Origin: Neckera pumila
Lineage: Eukaryota; Streptophyta; Bryopsida; Hypnales; Neckeraceae
Direction: 5' to 3'
DNA: 64,000 nucleotides
Assembly: GCA_963969595.1 (NCBI GenBank)
Contig: OZ018412.1
Span: 7,256,501-7,320,500, forward strand
This document shows, piece after piece, positions 22,173 through 34,917 of this stretch (positions are counted from its first letter, which is position 1; every line of letters begins with the position of its first letter). The translations under genes and the position numbers were made by a program. Under the pieces are notes generated by a model that saw only the letters and a program-made list of their open reading frames with translations, did no database searches and had not been told where the DNA came from.

Positions 22173-24819
22173 TCATTTGAATTTCATGGGTATGACAAAA
22201 GAAGGCAAACTTTGGACATCCACAGGAGGAGCGAATAATGAGGGCGCAGCTTTCATGGCATACTCCAGTATCAATTTGGCAGGGGTTTGTTTTGTCGATC
22301 CTGTCGTCCATTTGCCTTTCTCGAAGGTACCATTGACCGTGGATTTGGACCGGAAGAACATGAACTTCCCGGGTCCAGTAGGTTTGCTCTTGGCGAAGTC
22401 ACCCTCGTAGAAATCGCCGTTCCGGAACAGCCACTTCCCTTTCACGAAGAATCCCTTCTCCCAATCTCCAATGAACTTTGAACACAAGCCCATCCAACAG
22501 TTAAGACATTGTTAGTAGTAATTTTAATGGTGTCCCAAGTTAAGTCACATTCTCCAAGCTGCAATGTGTCGACATTCTTCTAGAACATCGATCTTCGACA
22601 CCAGAAAATAAAACAAGGCCGTTGGGGAACCACCAGAATACTTTTTCGGAACAGAATCACATGATTCTTTGCAAAGAAACAACACTAACTACAAGCCACT
22701 GTAGAATCTCGTCCTGTTTGCAGTACACCTTTGATGTGCCTGCAAGCTTAGCAGCAGCATTTTTTATTAATTTTTTTTTTAATTTTTCGGGTGGATATCA
22801 ATGCAGTAACGAGTTGGGAACAATTTTCTTAAGGTGACTTACTTGAGCCATGGAATTTTTGAAGAAATAAGTGCCGACACCATGTTTCTTATTCTCAGAC
22901 CACTGTCCCTTGTAGATGTCGCCATTTGCATATGTATACTGACCTTCGCCGCTCCTTGTGTCTTGATACCATGCTCCTGCAAACCTCAAATGTAGATCTG
23001 TGAATCTCTGTACTTACATAAACGAGAAAGTTTGCGATGAAAGCTCTTGAAAGTAAGTAATGTGACACATGTAAGAGTCAACCTCAATGGACATCCTTCA
23101 ATGAACCACAACACTCTCGAGTATTGTTGAACTTGCATCCGATCCACTGTAGTACGAAAGTAAAACTCATAGATCACTAATGATCTGAAAGTCAACCCTT
23201 GTTAAATTGGCGGTATTCCATTTGCCATTTTGCCATTTACATTAGCTTGGTGTGCTGATAGATGTGCAAGTTAATGTGCAAATTGCATTGCATTCACAAC
23301 ATTGTGCACAACTAAGCCAGGAATTTCACCCCCCCCTATCCCTCCTGCTCCCTAAGAAATCATTCCATTTCATTCCTTTCTTGAGTGTCGATCCATCACG
23401 CTATTTTAACGAAATTCATGGTAATCATGTGAGAACTGGTAATGCGAACAATGATGTGACCCCAAGACTCTGCCACTTAAGAAACATTAGGCAGATTTGA
23501 CTGCTCTATAACCATGCTGTATGGGTTCCAAGACTTCATCTTTAGAATCTGTGTGTCATGACGTTTGCTTTCAACTGTTGTTCCCAACATATTAGCTAAG
23601 AATGTAAATGTAAAATTATCGTTGAATCTTGAACACCTTGATTCTCCCTTGACTAGCAGATGGGTTCTCCCAATGGATGTGTCCGGACCTGATTTCAAGA
23701 ACGGTATACCAGAAGAATGTTTCTTTGAATGTGTTCTGTGTTCCAGTTTTTTATTTGTTGGAAATGGAAATCGCAAACTAAGCTGAAGATTGCAAATTAA
23801 TGAAACCTGTGTAGATGCTTTTGTCAGGGTAGCTCATGGTGCCGAATCCAGCTTTTCGGTTGTTGGTGTAGTTTCCTTCATACGTTGCGCCGCTCTTGGT
23901 AAACGTGTATTTCCCAAGACTGTTCCGCTTGCCGTCGTAGTAGGAGCCTTCGTAAGTATCGCCGTTGGGGTACCCAGCAATGCCTGGCCCGATTGGTTCA
24001 TGGGATTCGATGGTTCCACTCCATGTGAATTCCTGAAAGTGCACCAGAAGAACGGCATTAAGACTTGTTGAATGCAGGAACGATTTGTTGTACTTGCTCA
24101 TGATGTTCACAACTGTTACAAAGTGTGTTTTACTAGAGAAAGAATGAATGCAACAGTCCATAACATTCGTTGATTGTTGTAGTGAAAGAGTGCACTCATC
24201 ATACTGCATCGTCAATTTCGTGAAATTGGCACAATTCCAGGCACAATTTTTTGAAATTCATCTAAATTAGGACTCGCATGGATTTGCATTTCAAAGTTAT
24301 GCATGTTCTTGCACGTCCCAAAGTTGAGGAATTCTGCCAATTTAATGAATTTGACATTCTATTTGATTCATTCAAATTACATGTAGCCTGTGAAAAATTT
24401 GGATATGATTTGGATTCAAGTAATATGGCATGGAGTGGGGTGAGCTGCTTTTGCTTGCTTTCAATCCAAGAGCAATTGTGAAGGAGCTATTGAAGTGACT
24501 TCACGTGTGGGATTACCTTCTCTCATATTTTTGAACTCAAGATGAATGAGGATGTCTCTCAACAAGTAGATACTAAAAACATTGAAGCACTTGGATACCT
24601 TGATTTCGACATCTTTAACTCTACATACATTTGTAAAAGCAAGGCAAGGATGCAATAAAAGATCAAATTCATTTGAATTAGTAGATGAACCCATGGTATT
24701 AGGAGGTCATTTCAGGAATGTTATGGTTATGTTGAAGAAGGTTTACAAAGCTAGGAATGAAATTGTACCTTGTCTCCCTCCTCTCCCTCTTCGTCTTCTT
24801 CGTCCTCTTCACTCGACAT
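22173..24819 (-). CDS. MORN-repeat protein, radial spoke head 1-like
   Basis: Four exons on the minus strand: 24819-24769, 24032-23807, 22976-22843 and 22475-22173. They join in frame to give 237 residues. The start ATG opens a short acidic leader (residues 1-17, mostly E and D), as in RSPH1-type proteins. About six MORN units of the pattern Y-G-D-x-Y-x-G follow, for example YPNGDTYEGSY, YANGDIYKGQW and FRNGDFYEGDF, then a GPGKFMF segment comparable to the end of the RSPH1 MORN array. Known family role: a radial spoke head component in 9+2 axonemes. In a plant this would serve swimming sperm. All introns are GT-AG. It is divergent from the LdpA-like gene, with start codons 742 bp apart. MORN repeats also occur in lipid kinases and other proteins, so the RSP1 call is inference. 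Confidence 0.75.
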
Positions 24820-25560
24820 TATGAAGTGTGATCCACTCCCCCCTTGAAGTTCTTTATGTCAGCAAGTTGCCAATAGTACATGAATGGTACCCTTCAAATC
24901 TTGATGAATTCAGAATCAATTCGTGAAGGCTTGAACTCTTGAATAACACTTGTTAGAGGAAGAAAGAAACCACCATCACAAAGTATTTGTGCAACTTCTG
25001 TTTGCCCTTCTCATCACAAAGTAGGAAACAAGTGTAGAAGACAAAACAAGAACATTCATCATTGACATCCTGAAAAGACACAATCATAAAAGAATTTCAG
25101 AATTTCTAAGAAATATATTCAGACACAATCTCAACAAAATCAAATTCGAAAAGGAAAACAAAACCGACGAGTTGAAATTAAACGGGAGAGATTTGCAACT
25201 ACAACTTTCCAAGCCTCACTCAAGAGCATTTCGAACACCAAGAGGCTTTCAGTTTGAATCTGCCGCCAGCATGCGTTTTGAAAGGGAATGGAGGAAGAGA
25301 GAGAGGCACCTCGTAACTGTCCGCTTTGCTTTTGCAGTGTTACTTCCAAGTTCCCAAAGGTTCTCAATGACTTCAGCGGAACAATCACGGGAATCTGATG
25401 ACACGGCTAAAAGACAAAGCAACTGCATTCTTCTTCTCCTGCCATTCAAGACTCGTACTGCTTTTGGGTTCTTTCGAAATTTGGGTTCTATCGATATTTG
25501 GATTCTGCTGAAATTTGGGTTCTGCTGGTGGGAGACTGCGAGCATTTGGAGTATTGGGCC
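24820..25560. promoter_or_regulatory. Shared head-to-head intergenic region
   Basis: 741 bp between the start codons of the minus-strand MORN gene and the plus-strand LdpA-like gene. It must hold both 5' UTRs and probably both core promoters. I cannot point to a convincing TATA box. Confidence 0.4.
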
Positions 25561-28500
25561 ATGGCTCTCAAATGTGGCTATGGCTTTTCTCCCATCAATT
25601 CTGTTTCCAATACTGCTACTGTGGTGCAATTTCCGAGTTTTCTGTATTGCAAGAGCTATTGCAAGTTTGCATGTGGTCGAATTCGAGCGTCAGGGGTGGA
25701 GACTTATGAAAACGCCGCGATTCGGTGTTCGCAAGAAGTACTGCAACGAAATTCAGGTTTATCTCTCTTCCCTCTCCTAGCTTCTTTGACGCCATGGATT
25801 TGCAGCATTTGTTGTGCAAATCGATACAATTGTGCAGGAATGTATGTATGTCGTATGAAAGCAGAATTGTCGAGAGTATAACGTCTTCTCAAGGCGCTCG
25901 CATCCAGGAATGCATTTGCAGAATCTGAAAGCAGAGTTGTCAAGAGAATCATGGTTTAGTGTTTGACAGAGAGAGGTTTCGTTAGTGTGCAATTTTGGAT
26001 TTTAGAATGATAAGGATGACGTTCTCGAATGTGACCCTTAACCCTTGAAGACTAAGAGGCCCGAATTGGGCCTTACGAGATATTTTAGCAGTTTTGAGTA
26101 GGTCGTATGTGGACTTCCTTTTGTCCATTTTCTTGATTTTTGATGTTATTTGACACATTCCACGTTCTTCACTGATTCTGGTGATATAAAATTTATTCCC
26201 ATTTGCATTAATTTTCTCAGCATATGATCATTTGAATTGGTCATTTTCTAATCCATCAATCGTTTTGGGGATGAGACGTCTGCAAAATAATTTACCTCGA
26301 GTATGTGCTTCCAGCTGAGCAGGACAGGAGTTTTGTAAGGGGTGCTTTGTCGGACCTTGTTCGTCAATCGGCTATGTCAAGTGGTTCGAGAACTCCAGAA
26401 TTGTCTTTGCGGGAAGGGAGATGGGTGAAACTTATTTGTGGAGCAAGCTTCGAGGTTTCTACTTGTCTTAGTATTCTCCTTTATCACGCTTCGTAGGGAT
26501 TGTGTTGTGAGATGGAATACAAAAGCTTTCAATTACTGGAGATTCAGCATTGTCTGTTTTTTGTATGTTGCAGAATGGGTTAAGTAGAGATGAGGCCTTA
26601 ATGTTGGAGGAATTCTGTGCAGGATGTGGTGGACATACGTAATCTTTCTCTTGTGTATACTTTGGCTGGAGGTAGGTCTTCCAGTCTTCAAGATATGGGT
26701 ATTTGCACAATTTTCTCATTTTACATTCATAACATTCTGTATCCCATCTGAGACACACCCTCAAATGTTAGGCAGCCTCTGATTCTATTCTAATACCCTC
26801 CAGTATCCTCTGAGCTTCCAAAGTGTGCTTTCTATTTTATCTTGGGCACTTAGGGTTCACAGGTATCTTCAAGCCATGGCTTTCAGTCGTAGCTTCACAG
26901 CTAAATTGATCGTTAAATGATCAACAGCAGCGAGCTGGCATGTTATCTTGGGCATTTTATTATCTACAGTAGCTTAAGAGTTGGAATATTCTCTCAGCAA
27001 GAAATGGCATGTGTAGTTGACTGCATTGACTGTGCGGCCGACTGTGCGGTCGTGGCTGCTGTCTTGGAGGGAGTGGCGGCCGCTCAGCATCTTGCTCGTC
27101 ACCTTAACGCTGCTGAGATGCTCAAATGTGGGAGGCCTTGGATAATGGTCAGCATAAATGATGATGAGGATCCTCACTTCAGAAAAGCAGGTGAGCTGCT
27201 TCAAAGTTTCATGATTTACTGAGGCTTTCTTAGAGGAATTTGTATATGGTACGAGGATGTCGTTGTTGACACCGTTTCTGGCATCTCATGTCGTTGCTGA
27301 TACTTTCATACTTTACACTACTTTTCATACTGTTCAATGGTGGTGATTCCTCTCTTGCACTTCAAGTAGATTGCGTAACCTTATTTGTTTTACATCGCAT
27401 TACATGCAGAATTTGATCCTGCTCTTTGTCCAACTGATTGTCTGCGTCCATGTGAGCGTGTATGCCCTGCCGCTGCGATTGCCTTCAATGCATCTACAGC
27501 TGATGGACGGCTTCAGTCAAGTTCTTTGGCGAGTTCAGGACACTCAAGTCAACGTTCAGCCTTTCAGTTGGTAAACTTGCTAGCTATTTATTGTTTCTGT
27601 CGAGCCTTGTTGTCCTTCTCGTCTGTATATGAAACAATAGTTTTGGGTGCTTACAAACTTACCATCCATTTCTACAGGATGGGGTCATCACAGAGCGCTG
27701 CTATGGATGTGGACGCTGCCTACCCGTATGCCCGTTTGGCCTTATCCGTGAGCACCTTACGTGACTATTTCCTTTCCATTGTCCAAGGTTCAATTTTTTT
27801 CTGGAGCCTGCCTTCATTAGCATCTCTATGGAGGCCCCACGAATTGATCTTGTATCTATAATACCTGTGATTCAGAAGTAGGCTCATGGTAAAGATCTAA
27901 TCTCTCCTTGCAATGCTGTGAAGATGCCAGGACATGTGTGAGGGACTTGGAAACTGTCGCCAATCTTTTGAGGAGTAATCACATCGACGCAATTGAAATT
28001 CACACGGGTGCAGGGTATGTGCTTTCATCCGACCTATTATTTCAGTCAGGGTTGTCCAGTAAACAGGTTAGACCTACTTGATGTCGAGTTAGATTTCTGA
28101 TGTCTAATGTTTTCTTAGAAGGGTCTCAAATATATTATATATAAGTATTCAAATATTGAAGAATATCCCCAAATACATTAGGAATATTCTAAGAGTATTG
28201 CTGTATTTTGTGAGATTAATTGAAGGATATGTTCGTGTAAAAGACGAGGAATCTGTTAGGGCACCTTGCCGAAATTACTAGACCGTTGGTATGTCTGTCT
28301 GTCTGGTCCGAAGACATTCTTGTTTTCAATGTCCGCCGACATTCTGTTGGTCATTTCTGGAGCGTAACCTTCTTCACGAGTCTGTTCATCAGTGGTGGAA
28401 CATTGACCTCTTCTGGGTCGGAGTTTGAGTTTGAGATCTGAACTAGGATGGCTTTGCCTTAATTCAGGATGGGCAGGGAACATTTCATTGTTTCTACCTT

Positions 28501-30294
28501 ACTCGAAGAATGCACCGTGCGTGTGCTTATTCCCAGGGTTAATTCTAGGTGCTTTGCAGGCATTTGGAAGCCTTCCATAGAGTGGTGGGAGACCTCTCCG
28601 ACGTGCTGCAATCCCTCAAACTAATCGCTGTAAGCATAAGAGTGGGTTTGCTTTTGTGATGAACCATCCCTCATCAAACTTTCGTGGGTGTCAGTTGAGT
28701 ATCAAGCCCAAAATACTCTTCGAAATCGTTTTAGGAGCACATATTATTGATTGTCGGAATTACTTATGCAGCAAAATGAGTTAGATACACAGTTATGTAA
28801 GGTGTTCTGCAGTTTCGAACGTTCTAAAACCTCTGATTTTAAACTAGAAATCGTTGCCTTTCGTCTACTGCCTCATGGCCTTTGATTCTGTTTGATCACG
28901 TTTTTGTTTTTCCCGTTTCTCGATTCTTTTTGTTTTTTGGTAACGCTGGTGTGCAGGTGAGTGTGCCAGATTTGGGCGACTGTATGATTCCAGCATTGTC
29001 TACCATGTACGAAAGCTTTAGACCCAGTATGAAAGGCCTCAATCTCTGGCAGGTGATTCGCTTCTCCTTGTTGTTACATGTGTTGGAAGTATTGAGACAG
29101 ACGACACGAAAATCGTTAGGAACCTGATCCTATTCTGACCGCTGTTATAAACAGCAACTCATCTAGCCATACATTTGGTTGGCCTTCAAGCAAGTGGTGT
29201 AAGCTTGACTTGGCTAAATTATATGGCCACTGATCTTTGAATGGAAAATGGGGTTGACTATTATCCCTTCCATAGTGGTCTACTACCTCCCAGTTTGACT
29301 GATTGCATAAGAATTTCATACTTAGTGATAAAAACTTGATCTCTCTTGAGCTCCTGTAGCCAATGTATCCCTCCACAGCTCTATAGTGATAAGCACACTC
29401 CTGCATATCGGTATTGGTTAAAATATTTAAAAGTGACGCAAATAGTATCTTCTATCTTCCCCTTATGGATTGAGGATTTGCAAACCGCAACACAGCCATG
29501 GTAACCGTGTGCCCTTGTTACCCAGTTGGATGGTCGGCCGATGAGCGGTGACATTGGTGCAGGTGCTACAAAGGCTGCAGTTGCTCTTGCTGCGAGAGTT
29601 GCTGCTGCAGAAGACCGTCCTCCAGGTATTTTCTCCACAAGATTCATTGGATTTTTCTTCTTTCATTGGCAGTTTAGGGTTTAGTTGCACCTAAGAATAC
29701 GTGAGGTGAACCTTTGGCTTTGTGGTTTGGATCGACGTCATTTTGAACTGCACGACTGATGAAACGCAAGAGAATTGGTTTCAGGTTATCTTCAGCTGGC
29801 CGGTGGAACGAATAGCCACACCGTTGATGCTCTGGAAAGAGAAGGTCTCTTCCTAACCCCTCACGAGGGCAAGGCAACCATTGCGGGAGTGGCCTACGGT
29901 GGTTATGCTAGAAAGGTATCTTCCCATGTCGCCGGAAGAGTATGATTTCTAACGAGGAAATTTGCAATGCCGACATGCATTCTTTTGGCGCAGGAGAGGC
30001 ATACACTCGAGTCTGTGTTATCTCCTCCCGGTTTTGTATTGTACTGTACAAACTAGCCCAGTTTTTTTTGACTCGGATCATTGCTAACATTCTCCTGCTG
30101 GCATCTGCAAACAGGTCGTGACCACGTATCTTAAGAAGATGGAGAACTGCCATGAAGCGTGGAAGGCCACGAACTCTGCGTCTCCTGTCTCACCATCATT
30201 AGCCATAGAGCACTATCCGTCACTGTTGCTGGGTGCTCTACAAGAAGCAACTGCCTTAGTGGGTCCATTCAAGGGCGTCCTTACAAGGCAATGA
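25561..30294 (+). CDS. LdpA-type 4Fe-4S protein, plastid-targeted homologue
   Basis: Twelve exons: 25561-25756, 26315-26454, 26623-26671, 27017-27190, 27410-27570, 27678-27760, 27931-28014, 28560-28629, 28957-29052, 29526-29625, 29785-29915, 30115-30294. They join in frame to 487 residues. Residues 1-65 look like a plastid transit peptide. The mature part begins with WVKLICGASFE and continues through LAGVDCIDCAAD and the ferredoxin-like clusters C193-x3-C197-x3-C201-x3-C205 and C248-x2-C251-x2-C254-x3-C258. The C-terminal LdpA domain includes VPDLGD, LDGRPMSGDIGAGAT and LQLAGGTNSHT. In Synechococcus, LdpA is a redox-responsive Fe-S protein that modulates circadian period; the plant role is unknown. 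The 27760 donor (AC|GTGACT) is the weakest splice call. Confidence 0.85.
29196..29407 (+). repeat. Dispersed repeat copy in an LdpA intron
   Basis: About 210 bp beginning GTGTAAGCTTGACTTGGCTA and ending CTCCACAGCTC...CACACTCCTGCATAT. It aligns with 33504-33740 in the DDAH gene. Both copies lie inside introns. It may be a SINE; a weak box-B-like string is present, but no clear box A or tail. Confidence 0.6.
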
Positions 30295-32186
30295 TGTAGA
30301 CAACATATTGACAAATCCGGTGTTTAAGACTACCATGTTTCGGTCTCTTTAACTAGTCAGAAAAGGATCATAACTCATAATCCGTCTCATTCTAAGCCCT
30401 TTGATCAACCGAGATTTTTGGACATTCTCGAATCAGTAAACAACTTGACATTATGTCCAATAACGCACTCACTCTTGAGCCTCCCGGCTCTTGCGCATTA
30501 TTTAATCCATAGTTCTGACACCATGGACACATTTGGTGCCATCAATTTTGTCATGACTTGTAAGTTCTGGTACAATTTTGAATAAAGCATAATCGTTTGA
30601 AAGTCTTTCATTGTCACGGCGAGAGCACAACCATTGCAATGAAGCCAATGAGTGCAAAGCAGTCACTCTGTTGTTTTGCTTGCGGAGTGTCATAGGATTG
30701 AGCCTACAAAAACCTGCAATCGATGAAAAAGTAATTTGAACTTGTCCTGATATCGGGAGTCTCCAATACTAGTATTATAGTCAAATGCCACACTCCTGCA
30801 ACTAAGCCTGCTTGGGATTCAAAAGTTTAGCAACTCATTATCTTCAAATGCAGCATGGTGTTTCATCACCGAGACAAGTCCTTCAGGATACCTTCCTTCC
30901 ACAAGTATGGACCTTCCTACTTGTCTACAGTAGCTGCATCTCAATTTTTGATGAAAAAGTGAAGAATATTCATATCAAATACATGTTCAAAAAATCTGAA
31001 AATTTAAATATAGGAATATATGTAGAACATTATATCGTAGGTGAACAGCAAGGTGGAATAGCAAGGTTAACACATCTGTGCTAAATAATTGATATTTTTA
31101 GAAAAATAAGTTTTGGCATATGCTAAAAAAAAGAACGGTTCCCTACAATTCTAATTTATATGTAGGTTCCCATACAATTCTAATTTAAGAAAAAAAACAA
31201 TCCCCCTAAACTTTGGCATCTATTTTAAAAATTATTTTCACATAACACCTACACAATAGTGTAAACCCAATTCATGTCATTTGATATGACATGGACACGT
31301 GACAAAAGGCTCTCAACTTTTTACCACAATAAGTTACTCATCTTTAGGATTTTTATAACATTTTCAAGCAACGTAGAAACTAGACTTGAGAAATTTCATT
31401 TTGTTGGTTCTACTCCAATGATGAGGTCATTTTGAGGAGTTTCATTGTCAAAATCCAAAGTCCAAAACTATGAGTGCTAAAATATAGTACATAAACACAA
31501 CACCTAGGTTTACTATTTTTTTGGAAACAAAACCCAATATAAAATCAGAAACACCTAAAAATGACTTCAATTGAATCATGTGTAAATACCATTGACAAAG
31601 CTGTACACAAAGAGCTTGATTAAAATCACCTATTTTCAGTATGACCATTCACTTGATTGACCATTCATGAGCCACTGTTTCACTCGGGTGACTTTCCATG
31701 GTTAATAATTACTCGACAAAACTGTAGGATGTACTATGAATCCTGTGCAATCATACTAGACCTAGCCCTGAACCCTCAGAGTTGCTCTAACCTGAGATCC
31801 TGATTAAGGTAAAAACACCCCAAACCATTAAAGCGTCAAAAATGAGCAATTCAGCATAATTGGAGAAACCTTTTTCAAGGAAAAAAACCCATTTTTGTGG
31901 TATTAGCAATTGAAAATCATGAATTTTCAAAAAAAGGAATAGAATTTTTGGATAAGACATGTAATTGCTATGAATTTTCCAAGTGGAAGCTCCCTATGCC
32001 TCTGAAACCTTCACATAACTTGGTCATAAAATTGAAATCTAAAGAATCAACAGTGAACTAATCACAATTAAGTGAAGGAACGGTTGAATGGCACTTTGGG
32101 GGACACTTTCAATGGAAGTCAACTTGTTAGGAATGGGAACAGGGATGGTTTTGGGTGTTTTCACCTTAGTCTGAAAGGATAATAAT
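30295..32186. other. Spacer between convergent LdpA-like and DDAH genes
   Basis: Contains the 3' ends of both genes. Beyond a short repeat (TACAATTCTAATTTA twice near 31145 and 31172) nothing is recognised. Confidence 0.4.
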
Positions 32187-34474
32187 TCATCTTTCAATGA
32201 GTAAAGAAAGGCATGTGAGGCCACCATCCATCTTGTGGAACTCTGAGATGTCCACGGGAATGACATGTTCAGCATGCTGCTCATAGTGAACTTTCAGGTC
32301 GGCCCCAAGTCCAAGCGTTGCAGAGCATACCACAGTGGCGCCCACCAGTACTGTGTTGGCTGCTCCTGGTCCCTTGGTTTTCACCATCGTGAAATGGCCG
32401 CCGGTCTTTTGTTGGATCTCATCAAACATGGCCATTGCAGCAACGCTATCTTCAACAGACAGAGTTTGTGGTGCAATCATGGTAATCACTGGAATTGAAT
32501 ATCACACAAAAACAAAATTGCAAGGATATGAGAAAGAGAAACTCGGGGACACTCGAGCGATCTGCAAAACGGTGCGAGAAGAAAGGTTGTTCAATTACTC
32601 TTTGGGGGTAAAAATTATATGCAATATGCAGAACATACTTCTAGGATAGTCTACGAATACTCTTCAAACTTGCAGTAGTGTCCACGGATATGCATATTAC
32701 TTACACCGCCCCAAAAAACTGTCTTGCATTTGCCTCCTAATTGTGCAAGAGTGTGTCGCATTAGAGCATGAGATATGTCTACATGAAAAGGACTGACATC
32801 GAGAAGGATGGTCCTACCTGACTTAAGATGCAGCCCCTCGACAACTGGGATGGTGTGCACTTTCACATCTGGAAATGCCTTTTGCAAAGAATCAATTCCT
32901 GCTGCATCTGTTCGGCTGCAATTGCAGGTCAAGGAATGAGCGCATCAGAAGACCTTTGGTGATGGGTTCAGAGTTTCTGAAGAGAAACTCGGTTCAAGAG
33001 GAGAAGTAATCTCAAGCTCCTGGTAGCGCAAGAGGAACCAAACAAGCACACTAGGTTCCCCAGGTCAAGAAACATGGCATGCTCGATTTGCTGAAATGGC
33101 GTAAGATGAACAGGAATGAAGTGCAAAAAGGTTCACAATCACAAGCCCTTGTCTAACCTGCTCTTGCCCACAAAGAGCATGCCCGAAGCATACAACACAT
33201 CACCGCCATCGATTGTACCAGCGGATTCCACTTCGGAGATGTCGATTCCCAACTGCTGCAAAGCCTCCCGAATGGCCACCTCCTCCCCTTGTCGAGAAGC
33301 TGCTCCCTGTCACACGAACAACGGGTTGTAAGAATTTAAACTTCAGAATGAGCAGTGGAAATGAAGATACTCTGGTCAATATCATAGTGTTCTTTTAGCC
33401 TTTGAAAGCCTGCAACAGTGTTCTTCTAAAGAATTTTACCAGGTGAAAGAATTGTGCAGTAAGGCAAAATTCATACACTCAGTTGGCCTACAAATATAGA
33501 GATGGGTGTAAGCACGACTTGGCTAAATGCCCATCGCCACAGCTCTTTGAATACAAATGGGGCTATGCTCTATCCCTTCACTAGTGCTCTACAACTCCCC
33601 ACTAAGAATAATTACACAAGAAATTCGTACATGGTGGTAGAAATTTGATCTCAAGTGAATTTGCCTTTTGTGCCCAAAGGTGATCTCTCCACAGCTCTAT
33701 ATGATCTCCCCCGAGTCACACTCCCGCATATTCGTTAAAGCGACAGAAAGAGTATACACTGCCTAGGGAGCAACACAGAAAATGGTTTCAACACTTTACT
33801 CAGAAGCTGGAACTACGGTCCCCCAATTGTGATTCAGTCAGCTCCCCTGCAACAACATCAATCTCCGCCCCCAGCATAAATCAACAAATTTCGTGAAGAT
33901 GGCTTACTGGATGCGTGATGAAAGCCCTGTTGCCAATCACTACCGCCGTGTCTTCAATGAAAGGGCAGTCAGGATACTTGTCATCAGCCGGCACCTCAAT
34001 CACCTTCTGCACCAATTCTGCACAATGATGAAGACAACATTTTTTTGAACTTTATATTCGTTTCCTGTTTTCGCTGGGGTGGCTACAGAATTTGATTGAG
34101 GCTACCAATTTTGGCGATATTGCATAATATTTTCACTACGTGGTACAATTTCTGGCAATTTTCAAGGAATTTTCTCTGTACAATTTGTATTTTCCTGCTT
34201 AAATTTATAGAAAAGAATTTCTCGAAAATTATGGCAAAGACCAAAGAATTCGTCAAAAATCTGGTGATTTTTAACCGAAAAAAGAACCACTGAAATTGAA
34301 GACTCTTGATGCGCCAGCTATGGCGGAGAGGGCGGTACCTTTCAGAACGTTTACGTACGCCTCATGTTGCAAACGCGCTCTGTCGAGGTTCACAGGCTGC
34401 GGTGGTGGCGTCAGAGACAGTGCATCGCAGAAGGAACTCGGCACACCACGAACAATCGCAACTCTCGACGCCAT
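32187..34474 (-). CDS. N(G),N(G)-dimethylarginine dimethylaminohydrolase (DDAH)
   Basis: Five exons on the minus strand: 34474-34339, 34017-33908, 33306-33158, 32915-32707 and 32488-32187. They join in frame to 301 residues, close to the ~285 usual for DDAH. The enzyme hydrolyses asymmetric dimethylarginine to citrulline and dimethylamine. Visible signatures are PDCPFIEDTAVV (exon 2), GAASRQGE, DGGDV at residues 115-119, GLHLKS with the expected catalytic His161, and near the C-terminus MDGGLTCLS with the expected nucleophile Cys294. There is no obvious targeting peptide, so it is probably cytosolic. The exon 4 donor is ambiguous by 2 nt; only GGCG|GTGTAAG keeps frame. It is head-to-head with the SET gene, start codons 444 bp apart. 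Confidence 0.87.
33504..33740 (+). repeat. Dispersed repeat copy in a DDAH intron
   Basis: Homologue of 29196-29407, starting GTGTAAGCACGACTTGGCTA and ending CACACTCCCGCATATT. It lies in the intron between exons 2 and 3 of the DDAH gene, antisense to that gene. Confidence 0.6.
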
Positions 34475-34917
34475 GGCAACAAGCTCAGACGTCGCCCTTC
34501 CGCCTATCAGAACCAACACAACAATCAAACACCCGCTAAATAAAAAACACTCTCAGCAATCAACGTTTCCCATCAAGCTCATCACCGAAAATCCTCAAAC
34601 CAGGTCCACCATAGCCACTCTCACACTACAATTCTAAACCCTGTTCCAACTCCAGGGCAAAAACCCAACTCAATTTTGCCAACTAGAGACAATCCCTCTT
34701 AACTTCAGATCCAGTATCGGCAATGCCGGCCTGCACACAATCGAAACAGCAGGGGAAAGAACCGAGCAACTGTAAGACAAAACCTGCAGAAAGATAATCA
34801 CAGCAACTGAAGCATATCTTGAAGGTCAACAGAGGCTTTCATCCATATAGGGTGTTAGGGTTTAAGCTGGGTTTTACGAGGTGGCTCCGGTGCTTTGCTC
34901 GAGTGCGTTTCTATAAT
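34475..34917. promoter_or_regulatory. Bidirectional promoter region of DDAH and SET genes
   Basis: 443 bp separate the two start codons. A TTAGGGTTT motif lies at 34855-34863, in the presumed 5' leader of the SET gene. Such motifs are common near plant transcription starts. Confidence 0.5.

Noticed and set aside
25172..25780. 202-codon plus-strand open frame over the LdpA first exon
   Set aside because: Different frame from the transit-peptide exon and no motif; the spliced LdpA frame explains the region.
26038..26085. TTAACCCTTGAAGAC followed by a GGCCCGAATTGGGCC palindrome in LdpA intron 1, resembling a TTAA-element end
   Set aside because: The terminus deviates from the families here and no second end was found in the intron.
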